Below, in pieces: positions 1-5,404 of a stretch of 5,554 bases of DNA (position 1 is the stretch's first letter; each line of letters starts with the position of its first letter). The position numbers were made by a program, and so were the translations under genes. Below the pieces are notes generated by a model, which saw only the letters and a list, made by a program, of their open reading frames with translations, was not told the DNA's origin and ran no database searches. Origin of the DNA: Proteobacteria bacterium UBA1148 (GTDB lineage: Bacteria > Pseudomonadota > Gammaproteobacteria > Steroidobacterales > Rariloculaceae); assembly GCA_002311835.1 (NCBI GenBank), contig DBZY01000112.1, positions 254-5,807 on the forward strand, given 5' to 3'.

Positions 1-918
1 TTGAGTAGCTGATTCGGCTTCGCTCCATTTCGATTGTTTCCCAAGTGTTGCCGCAAGATCGTTCCATCCTTCGAGGCTCATGGGGTCTATCAGCGTAACC
101 TGACGGTAAGCTTGCTCAGCAGCTGGGTAGTCACCTTGCCCGTACCGGGCGTCACCTAGGTAATACCAAATATTAGAATCATCTGGCCCGTTATTTGCGG
201 CATCTGAGAGTGCTTGGGCGGCCTCAGTGAATTGCCCACGCTCCAACCGACAGCGGCCCAGAAGATACAGGGCCTCGCTATTATGAGAATCTAGACGGAT
301 CAGCTGGATCAGAGCCTGTTCGGCTCCAATGAAGTCTCCTTGCTGAGAGCGGACAAATGCGAGGTCATGCCAATTATCCATTTCACTTGGATCTATGGTA
401 GTGGCCTGAAGAAAATGCTCTTCGGCCTCAACCAGTTTGTTTTGATCGGCTAGGGCAATGCCAAGCAATCGGCAGGCTTCGCTGTTGTTTGCATCAACCC
501 GAATAGCTTCCCGATAAGCGTCTTCGGACTCCGAATACCTCTCCTGACTATGCAGGGTCCCGGCTAGGCCGACCCAAGCATCCGACTCCCGGGGATCTAG
601 CTCTATGGCCATCCGGAAGCATCTTTCGGCTTCTGCGAACCTAGATAATTGTCCCAAGAGCGACCCCATGGCGTCCCGAGCATGGATGTTTTCTGGTTCT
701 AGTGTTATTGCTTCCTGGTAAGCGTGTTCGGCATCAACTAATTTTTGTTGGTACTCCAAAGTGATTCCCAACAATATCCAAGAGTCGGAATCCTCGGGAT
801 CCGCCTCAATGATGCGTTTAATAACTTCTTCAGCATCCGCGTATTCTCCGTCTGAATAGAGCTGCCAAAAAAGCTCCCTCGCGTGCTCCAACGAGTTATC
901 GTCGCTCATTTCGTTCAT
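1..918 (-). CDS. Tetratricopeptide (TPR) repeat protein, C-terminus cut by window edge
   Basis: Reading the minus strand from the ATG whose A is at 918 gives 306 codons with no stop, running off the left edge. After about 25 residues the protein is a regular TPR array. A D-P (or D-P-like) turn marks the end of each unit at residues 40, 74, 108, 142, 176, 210, 244 and 278, an exact 34-residue period. Units carry the usual W/A-x-x-L-G, G/Y and EAE-x-A positions. That is at least eight repeats, with a ninth beginning. TPR arrays form superhelical scaffolds for protein-protein contacts. No signal peptide, membrane segment or enzymatic domain is visible in this part. The 918 start is the most upstream ATG after an in-frame TAA. 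It has a modest AGGA (plus-strand 932-935) 13 nt upstream, and an ATG at 909 is an alternative. The gene is divergent from the plus-strand cluster. Its C-terminal part, which could hold another domain, is not in view. Confidence 0.93.
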   Translation of the reverse strand, partial: MNEMSDDNSLEHARELFWQLYSDGEYADAEEVIKRIIEADPEDSDSWILLGITLEYQQKLVDAEHAYQEAITLEPENIHARDAMGSLLGQLSRFAEAERCFRMAIELDPRESDAWVGLAGTLHSQERYSESEDAYREAIRVDANNSEACRLLGIALADQNKLVEAEEHFLQATTIDPSEMDNWHDLAFVRSQQGDFIGAEQALIQLIRLDSHNSEALYLLGRCRLERGQFTEAAQALSDAANNGPDDSNIWYYLGDARYGQGDYPAAEQAYRQVTLIDPMSLEGWNDLAATLGKQSKWSEAESATQ

Positions 919-1181
919 ACGATTGATGAAGTCCTGTGATTAGATTGCTCGAGATTTCGCAATGCTCGGAAGTTGGACATCCGAACCTGGGTTTTAAACC
1001 TGACCTCAGTCCATAACCATTCTAACTGACGCGCCGACGAGGTCTTCGTTTGTAACTATTCTCGTTGCCTATTCGTTATAGATGACATATTTGGCAGGCT
1101 TAACGCGCCCATTTGATTTTGTTCTCAAACCGGTCGCCAACCCTCTGCTGAGTGAGACAAACATGACGAAGGCAAACCTAT
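919..1181. promoter_or_regulatory. Divergent intergenic region with probable promoters in both directions
   Basis: These 263 bp separate the minus-strand TPR gene from the plus-strand cluster and must hold the start signals for both if the cluster is transcribed from here. No strong sigma-70 pair stands out. On the minus strand TAGAAT (plus-strand 1019-1024) is a fair -10 match, about 100 nt before the TPR start, but lacks a recognisable -35. On the plus strand TTGCCT (1065-1070) and TATTTG (1088-1093) are 17 bp apart, a weak pair. I see no long inverted repeat, tRNA or riboswitch-like structure here. Confidence 0.35.
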
Positions 1182-1706
1182 ATGACTATCCCTATCACTG
1201 TTGCAGTGGCGAGGCTTTCAAATAGCACTAGACGTCTGTTTCGAACTGCAAGATCCTTGGCAGTTGAATCGGGATCGACAGAGCTAACAGGGTTCCATCT
1301 GTTCCTTGCTGCCACTCGTATGGACAGGAGCAGGGTCATCCGATTTATCCCTGCGAAACCTCGGGCACGATTATCCAGGGAAGCCATCTTGAGAGGACCC
1401 GCGGGAAGTTGTAAAAGCCAATTCTTTTTCCCAGTCTCTCCTCCCATAAAAAACGCCTGTCAGACCGTTGCCAAGTCTGCTCGTCTAGTACTTCCCGAGG
1501 CATTACTGTCCCGAGTCTTTGGGCTAGATCCGAGAACTAGAACGTCCCTCAAAGCAGTACTCGGCGATGAGCTGTTTGACGAACTTAAAGACCGTCTCAT
1601 TCTTAACGAATTTGCGAAAGATGAGAGGAACCAATTGCTTCGTTTAAGGCATCAGTTCTTGATGGAGAGAGATTACGACAACGAACGAGATAAAAGCCCT
1701 TCTTGA
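1182..1706 (+). CDS. Stand-alone Clp N-terminal (Clp_N) domain protein
   Basis: This is a 174-residue protein with no AAA+ ATPase module. Residues 11-55 resemble the first Clp_N repeat: an S-x-x-T-R-R-x-F-x-x-A helix, then A-V-E-S-G, then the signature region with His39 in T-G-F-H-L-F-L-A. Residues 84-140 look like the diverged second repeat, S-P-P-I-K-N-A...A followed by L-P-E-A-L-L and G-L-D. In ClpA/ClpC/ClpB this alpha-helical domain binds substrates or adaptors. Isolated Clp_N proteins exist, and a role in substrate capture or in modulating a Clp ATPase encoded elsewhere is inference. The C-terminal tail (residues 141-174) is charged and helical. ATG 1182 is the first ATG after an in-frame stop, and GAAGG at 1168-1172 lies 9 nt upstream. 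The end overlaps the upstream open extension of the next gene in another frame. The family call is by motif only and the second repeat is weak. Confidence 0.72.
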   Translation: MTIPITVAVARLSNSTRRLFRTARSLAVESGSTELTGFHLFLAATRMDRSRVIRFIPAKPRARLSREAILRGPAGSCKSQFFFPVSPPIKNACQTVAKSARLVLPEALLSRVFGLDPRTRTSLKAVLGDELFDELKDRLILNEFAKDERNQLLRLRHQFLMERDYDNERDKSPS

Positions 1707-1731
1707 GGAATCTGCCTATCCAGTTAAACAA

Positions 1732-2151
1732 GTGAGCACTAGGCGCTGGCGAATGCGAGTCGAGACTGGGCTCATGAAGTTGTTCCTAGAGCTAGTAGCT
1801 GGACCGAGTCTTCTTTGGGTGAGGACCTCGGGGTACCTCAAGGTTCCGATGGCCAAACAAAACGACTGGGATCTCATACGTCGTCTCCTCGAATCAGATG
1901 GCGGATTAGCGAGGTTCCGACCTGTACTAAACCGATCAGGTGGATTGAAGGCAATTGAAGTCACAGCCTGTATGCCCCACGAGCGCCTGACCAGTACTCA
2001 AGTCCAGGCCCTTGTCAGGGCAGTGATCGAATCGGCTGTGTGGCAGGCACCCCTGTTTCAAGCTTTGGTCAATGGTTTGGCCGTACCTCCGGCGTTCCCG
2101 AGAGGGCAAGACCCGTCGCTCGGTCTTTTATGGTCAGACGATCAGTTGTAA
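1732..2151 (+). CDS. YbjN / CesT-type chaperone-like protein, start uncertain
   Basis: From GTG 1732 this encodes 139 residues. The pattern suggests the YbjN / type III secretion chaperone-like alpha-beta fold. A W-R-M-R-V strand lies at residues 6-10, hydrophobic strands run to about residue 38 ending in L-K-V-P, and a helix W-D-L-I-R-R-L-L-E-S follows. Then G-G-L-A-R-F (58-62) leads into a strand, and a helix begins L-T-S-T-Q-V-Q-A-L (86-94). Members of this fold bind partner proteins, and no catalytic motif is visible. The start is poorly supported: no Shine-Dalgarno sits near GTG 1732 or the in-frame ATG 1753. The frame is open back to 1663, and its upstream part (about 1672-1731) reads like a natural amphipathic first helix plus a Y-P-V turn. 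The protein may therefore start earlier at a non-ATG codon or be joined to the preceding gene by a frameshift. The family assignment is tentative. Confidence 0.62.
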   Translation: MSTRRWRMRVETGLMKLFLELVAGPSLLWVRTSGYLKVPMAKQNDWDLIRRLLESDGGLARFRPVLNRSGGLKAIEVTACMPHERLTSTQVQALVRAVIESAVWQAPLFQALVNGLAVPPAFPRGQDPSLGLLWSDDQL

Positions 2152-2194
2152 CGAATGGTTATCTTCTTGCGTCTTAATCTTCAGACAACACGAT

Positions 2195-2200
2195 GAGGAG
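2195..2200 (+). promoter_or_regulatory. Shine-Dalgarno GAGGAG that sets the start at 2208
   Basis: GAGGAG lies 7 nt before the ATG at 2208. The ATG at 2193, in the same frame, overlaps this site and has no such motif at a suitable distance, so 2208 is the better start. Confidence 0.75.
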
Positions 2201-2207
2201 TTTGGAC

Positions 2208-2510
2208 ATGGATTTGCATTTAAGCCTGATAAACGGGCGACAAAGAGACGAGGCCGTTAAACGAGTAGCAGACCACTTGGAGACTATGTGTTGGCCGTCT
2301 GTTCTTAGTTCTACCTTGGAAGATTTATTGATCTTGCAGATGTTGACGACAGTAGATGAGGTCACTGCATTGATTGTAGATCACCAAGTTAGTTTGGAGC
2401 AGATCATAGCCGATGTAGAACCATTAAGGGCGGGTCAAAAAAATGGCCGAGCTCTGGCGCTAAATGATTCTCTCAGCACCAAATCTCCAATCCTCGCATT
2501 GGTGAGTTGA
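2208..2510 (+). CDS. Unrecognised small acidic protein, 100 residues
   Basis: I do not recognise this family. The protein is probably mostly helical: an N-terminal charged helix (about residues 10-26), a hydrophobic helix L-E-D-L-L-I-L-Q-M-L (37-46), and a helix from about residue 51 to 72 with V-S-L-E-Q-I-I-A-D-V. A short polar tail follows. There is no signal peptide, membrane segment or metal-binding motif. The start at 2208 is chosen because GAGGAG sits 7 nt upstream. Its TGA (2508-2510) shares the A at 2510 with the ATG of the metallohydrolase gene, so the two are very likely translationally coupled. This suggests, without proving, that the two products are made together or act together, for example as partner or inhibitor. 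Confidence 0.72.
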   Translation: MDLHLSLINGRQRDEAVKRVADHLETMCWPSVLSSTLEDLLILQMLTTVDEVTALIVDHQVSLEQIIADVEPLRAGQKNGRALALNDSLSTKSPILALVS

Positions 2511-2998
2511 TGAGAAGTACTAGGCCTCGTGACTCTCAGCGCGGCCGGGTTTATGCCTGGGAAAACAGCATTACTGATGACGTCTTATGCAGCCAATTAA
2601 CACTTGATCAGTGTCAATCTCTGGTCGAGAGAGTTTTCAATTGTTTCCGGCCGACCGCTTGCGCACCGGTGATCATAGACGGGCGTAATTACAAAGCAGC
2701 TTGGGCCAATAAAGTAACAGGCAAAGTCAGCTTGCCGGTTTGGGCAAGAACGCCCGCTGTGGTTCTGCATGAAGTGACGCACCTGCTGGCACCTCCAAAA
2801 GTGGCATCCCACGGTCCGGAATTTGTACGAATTATGTGTAGCTTATGGCAATGGCACACCGGTAGGAATTACGTAGCTAGTGCCAGGAGAAAGGGACTCA
2901 AATTAGCACCTCCGAATGCAGGCGCGAGACCGTTCACTGTCGTGAGCAGTGCGAAAACCCAAATCCGAGTGCCGATTGTAACCGGAAGTGGAGATTAG
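2510..2998 (+). CDS. Putative zinc metallohydrolase, TIGR04338-like, SprT-type motif
   Basis: This 162-residue protein has a clear zinc-peptidase signature: H-E-V-T-H at residues 87-91 (His87 and His91 as ligands, Glu88 as catalytic base), then His101-Gly102-Pro-Glu-Phe supplying a probable third ligand. The short spacing and the H-G-x-x-F pattern resemble SprT-like zincins. The N terminus R-D-S-Q-R-G-R-V-Y-A-W-E (residues 7-18) matches, as I remember it, the start of the mostly actinobacterial TIGR04338 metallohydrolase family, and the length fits. The natural substrate is not known to me. There is no signal peptide, so the protein is expected in the cytoplasm. ATG 2510 overlaps the preceding TGA by one base, with GGTGAG at 2501-2506 as a weak ribosome site. 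TTG 2507, one codon upstream, is a less likely start. The C-terminal 30 residues are basic and proline-containing. Confidence 0.85.
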   Translation: MRSTRPRDSQRGRVYAWENSITDDVLCSQLTLDQCQSLVERVFNCFRPTACAPVIIDGRNYKAAWANKVTGKVSLPVWARTPAVVLHEVTHLLAPPKVASHGPEFVRIMCSLWQWHTGRNYVASARRKGLKLAPPNAGARPFTVVSSAKTQIRVPIVTGSGD

Positions 2999-3020
2999 CC
3001 GTCGATATATCACTAAGCAA

Positions 3021-3034
3021 CCTTGGACCCAAGG
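3021..3034 (+). other. Short inverted repeat between metallohydrolase and protease genes
   Basis: CCTTG (3021-3025) and CAAGG (3030-3034) can pair around a GACC loop. The stem is only 5 bp and no T-run follows, so it is not a convincing intrinsic terminator. It lies 12 nt before the strong ribosome site of the protease gene and could influence its translation. It may equally be chance. Confidence 0.25.
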
Positions 3035-3046
3035 ACCTACCCAATT

Positions 3047-3053
3047 AAGGAGG
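3047..3053 (+). promoter_or_regulatory. Strong Shine-Dalgarno AAGGAGG for the protease gene
   Basis: AAGGAGG lies 10 nt before ATG 3064 and is a near-perfect complement of the 16S rRNA tail. It is stronger than the sites of the four genes upstream and suggests efficient, independent initiation on the protease gene. Confidence 0.8.
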
Positions 3054-3063
3054 GTTTGAATAC

Positions 3064-4593
3064 ATGGCAACGTTAGAGCTCCTAAAAAGCTATTTCACTC
3101 CTAGGAAAAAAGGATCTCCCACCCTGACCCAGTTAGAAAACAAGCTTCAGTCCCGAGGAATAAGAGGGGGAAAGCCAAGGGTCTGGTTCTGGGCAATTGC
3201 CGGAATCGTAGCGGTGACCGGACTGACCTTGATATTTAGGCGAGGTCTCCCGGCTATGGAGGAATATTTCCCGAAAGCTATGGCCGATCTGCCGCCAGAA
3301 GCGCAGTTCTTGGTAACAGCAGGCCTGATCACCCTTGTTGCCTGTGCTGTTGGATCCACCGCTTTCAGGCTGGCGCGTAATGCAGCAGAACGTCGGAGGG
3401 TCGATGTGTTCCTTCAAGAAGCTCAGGCCAATCGCAAGATGATGGTGTACGTATACGGAAGTGGAGCCAAAGGGTTCTGCAACGCCATGGATCGGCTGGG
3501 CCGAGGTGTGGTGTTTAAGAATCTGATGGTTTTTGCTCAGCCGCCCTTGGATACCGTGAAAAAGGGATATCTGAGGATCAGAGGATGTATCACCGCTTGT
3601 ATGCCGGTCCAATCAGCCAAGGGAACGTTCATGGCCGCTAACGCAGCTCGTGCATCTGAAGCAAGGATTTGCGACGAAGGCCACGCAGTTTTCCTAGACG
3701 CGATAGGGGCCCAAGATACATCGGTGGAATGGAGCATGGTCCACATTGGAGCGGGCCACACCAGTGTTAGCTGTCACACCGCATGGGAAGAGAAACGAAC
3801 GTCCATGAATCACGGTGCATTGCCAGGACGATTCGTCGTTGTAGTCCGGGACAAAGTCGAAGTGGAGATTACCGAAGAGCAAGAAGACGAAGCAAGTTCG
3901 GACGGCTCTACTGTCAAGGAAGACCCCGCTGATCATCTAAAGGCATCGGATGTATCCCGTATGTCGCTGGTTCGAGTGACCAGTAACAGCAAAGTTGGGA
4001 GTGGGGTCGTTATGGACAGAACAGGTCTGATCTTGACCGCGGCCCACGTCCTAGACGATGCGATGACAGCCCAAGTACGGATTGGTGATCATAACGATAT
4101 GCCAGCAGATGTGGTCTATGCAGACGAGGCAACCGATGTTGCGTTTCTAAAAGTGGCTCCATCTGAATCCCTCATCCCAATGGTTAGGGGTAGGTCGGAC
4201 GAATTAGAAGTCGGCGACCAGTTGGTTGCGTATGGGTACCCCGCTGATTCCGAATATGAGGGCATGCCTGTAGCCGCTCTAGGCTCGGTGGTAAACATCG
4301 TTCCTGATGGGTCCCACACGGTGATCCAGTGCGACGCAATGGTGACCAATGGTTGTTCTGGCGGACCATTAGCAACATTGGATGGAAGATTGGTCGGGAT
4401 GATCACTTCTACTGTTACGGGGGAAGGCCAATCGAGTTTGGTCACGTGTGCCATCTCCGTGGAAGGCATTTTAGATGTTCAGAGTACCTGGAAGGCGGGT
4501 GAGGCCGTCTTAATGTCAGGGAAACCAGATTTCAATAACAGCTCTACAGATCAATCAAACAATCAGAAGGAGGATCAGTCAACTAATGCTTAG
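3064..4593 (+). CDS. Membrane-anchored trypsin-like (S1, HtrA-type) serine protease
   Basis: The protein has 509 residues. Residues 1-40 are basic and polar. Two hydrophobic segments follow, at about 41-58 and 82-101, separated by a short loop with net acidic character, and R-L-A-R-N-A-A-E-R-R-R lies directly after the second. Residues 110-270 form a domain I do not recognise, containing C-I-T-A-C (175-179) and other cysteines. An acidic linker (270-290) leads to a trypsin-like domain at about 295-475. The triad is visible: His328 in T-A-A-H-V, Asp358 in A-T-D-V-A-F-L-K, and Ser432 in N-G-C-S-G-G-P-L. The G-S-G-V-V and G-L-I-L-T strands also fit HtrA/DegP-like proteases. There is no PDZ domain, and the last 25 residues are Asn/Gln/Ser-rich and probably disordered. 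The positive-inside rule puts both termini, and so the catalytic domain, in the cytoplasm, unlike usual HtrA. The substrate is unknown. The end overlaps the next gene by 8 bp. Confidence 0.92.
   Translation: MATLELLKSYFTPRKKGSPTLTQLENKLQSRGIRGGKPRVWFWAIAGIVAVTGLTLIFRRGLPAMEEYFPKAMADLPPEAQFLVTAGLITLVACAVGSTAFRLARNAAERRRVDVFLQEAQANRKMMVYVYGSGAKGFCNAMDRLGRGVVFKNLMVFAQPPLDTVKKGYLRIRGCITACMPVQSAKGTFMAANAARASEARICDEGHAVFLDAIGAQDTSVEWSMVHIGAGHTSVSCHTAWEEKRTSMNHGALPGRFVVVVRDKVEVEITEEQEDEASSDGSTVKEDPADHLKASDVSRMSLVRVTSNSKVGSGVVMDRTGLILTAAHVLDDAMTAQVRIGDHNDMPADVVYADEATDVAFLKVAPSESLIPMVRGRSDELEVGDQLVAYGYPADSEYEGMPVAALGSVVNIVPDGSHTVIQCDAMVTNGCSGGPLATLDGRLVGMITSTVTGEGQSSLVTCAISVEGILDVQSTWKAGEAVLMSGKPDFNNSSTDQSNNQKEDQSTNA
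4567..4573 (+). promoter_or_regulatory. Shine-Dalgarno AAGGAGG inside the protease gene end
   Basis: AAGGAGG lies within the last codons of the protease gene, 12 nt before ATG 4586, which itself lies before the protease stop. This supports 4586 as the start and indicates coupled translation of the two genes. Confidence 0.75.
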
Positions 4594-5335
4594 GAAGAGA
4601 GTATTTTCCCCGCCGTCAGCACGCCTCCCATGGGAACCAAAAGGGAAAGCGCGCGAGAAGCAATATACCGCGCCTTGGACAGAAGCGGTTGTCAAAGCGT
4701 TGAGGCAAGGCAATGGGATTTTGGTCCTAGTGAACAGTGAAAGCGACTCCGATAATGACCGCCGTCACATAGATGACCAGCTTGCTCAGATAGCCGTAAT
4801 GCAATCACAGATAAACAGTCTGATGTCCAGCGGTAAAGAGATCGGGGCACTTAATGACTTGATTGGTTTTCCGCCTTACACATTCAGTGAAGTCAATAGT
4901 TTCTATCGCGGAGCTGCAGTTTCGTTGTTCCAGTCATGGGATGAAGAAGGGATGAAAACCCTGGTGCCGGATATCTCGGTATATACCCCTGTCGATGATA
5001 GCGAACGCCGCGAAGCAGTCCTATATGGAATCGGTGACCCTGAGGACCTGAGCAGTTTGGAAACCACCTTCTCCGAGTACTTCCGCCCTGCGAGGTTCGC
5101 AAAGTGTTTTAGCGACGCTGTGTACGAAGAAGAAGGCGTCACTCGGGCCACGCGATTTTTCGTCCAATGGGAACTATTCCAAGACGAGGCTGCACATGCT
5201 CTTGGAGTACCCGAAGACTCCATCGAATTTGATGCAGTCCTGAATCAATTAGAACACCAGCATCTAACCCTGAAAGGACCAGCCAAGCAACTGAATGGGA
5301 GTAGCAAGTTATCGGAAGGTCGCAAGCATTGGTAA
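4586..5335 (+). CDS. Unrecognised soluble protein coupled to the serine protease
   Basis: I do not recognise this 249-residue protein. Its first 30 residues are basic and proline-rich (K/R residues, P-P-S and L-P-W-E-P). A hydrophobic strand G-I-L-V-L-V follows at 44-49, then an acidic stretch (S-E-S-D-S-D-N-D, 51-58) and a likely amphipathic helix (61-82, D-D-Q-L-A-Q-I-A-V-M-Q-S-Q-I). The rest is mixed and strongly acidic: aromatic residues cluster at 95-118, R-R-E-A-V-L-Y-G-I-G lies at 141-150, and helices at 160-205 include F-F-V-Q-W-E-L-F-Q-D-E. The C-terminal 25 residues are polar and basic. I see no membrane segment, signal peptide or known catalytic motif. The 8-bp overlap with the protease gene and the embedded AAGGAGG indicate co-expression, so a partner, regulator or substrate of the protease is a reasonable but untested guess. 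Confidence 0.85.
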   Translation: MLRKRVFSPPSARLPWEPKGKAREKQYTAPWTEAVVKALRQGNGILVLVNSESDSDNDRRHIDDQLAQIAVMQSQINSLMSSGKEIGALNDLIGFPPYTFSEVNSFYRGAAVSLFQSWDEEGMKTLVPDISVYTPVDDSERREAVLYGIGDPEDLSSLETTFSEYFRPARFAKCFSDAVYEEEGVTRATRFFVQWELFQDEAAHALGVPEDSIEFDAVLNQLEHQHLTLKGPAKQLNGSSKLSEGRKHW

Positions 5336-5372
5336 CAGCGGTGGCTTTCCAAACGTCCTTAGGGACAGCAAA

Positions 5373-5386
5373 CAGATTCCAATCTG
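5373..5386 (+). other. Perfect short palindrome just before a ribosome site
   Basis: CAGATT (5373-5378) and AATCTG (5381-5386) are perfect inverted repeats separated by CC. They lie 4 nt before the AAGGAG ribosome site of the following gene. A smaller GTCC-TTAG-GGAC repeat is at 5355-5366. No T-run follows either one, so neither looks like an intrinsic terminator. A protein-binding site or an RNA hairpin near the ribosome site is possible, and chance cannot be excluded. Confidence 0.35.
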
Positions 5387-5390
5387 AACC

Positions 5391-5396
5391 AAGGAG
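5391..5396 (+). promoter_or_regulatory. Shine-Dalgarno AAGGAG for the exported-protein gene
   Basis: AAGGAG lies 8 nt before ATG 5405, ideal spacing, and fixes the start of a gene of which only 50 codons are in the window. Confidence 0.8.
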
Positions 5397-5404
5397 TGAA
5401 AGAC

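Noticed and set aside
1163..1225. Possible 20-codon leader peptide beginning at ATG 1163, ending TAG 1223-1225
   Set aside because: It overlaps the start of the Clp_N gene in another frame and has only a weak ribosome site. It shows no attenuator-like codon run or following hairpin.
1178..1447. Minus-strand open frame (89 codons) opposite the Clp_N gene
   Set aside because: It is antisense to the better-supported plus-strand gene and has no motif.
2072..2260. Plus-strand open frame (62 codons) bridging the YbjN-like and 100-residue genes
   Set aside because: It overlaps both neighbours in a different frame, and the GAGGAG site at 2195-2200 is positioned for ATG 2208 of the other gene.
3021..3034. 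Intrinsic terminator after the metallohydrolase gene
   Set aside because: The stem is only 5 bp, A+T/G+C mixed, and not followed by a T-run. It is kept only as a short inverted repeat.
3133..3612. Long minus-strand open frame (159 codons) opposite the protease gene
   Set aside because: It lies wholly antisense to a well-supported gene with an intact catalytic triad. Its product has no recognisable motif and an unnatural His/Ser/Pro-rich composition.
4116..4469. Minus-strand open frame (117 codons) opposite the protease catalytic domain
   Set aside because: It is antisense to the conserved Asp and Ser motif region. It is explained by the codon pattern of the real gene.
1182..5335. Phage-defence or other NTPase-driven conflict system
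   Set aside because: Trypsin-like effectors and TPR proteins occur in such systems, but there is no STAND, AAA+, nuclease, TIR or similar module in the window, so the label is not supported.
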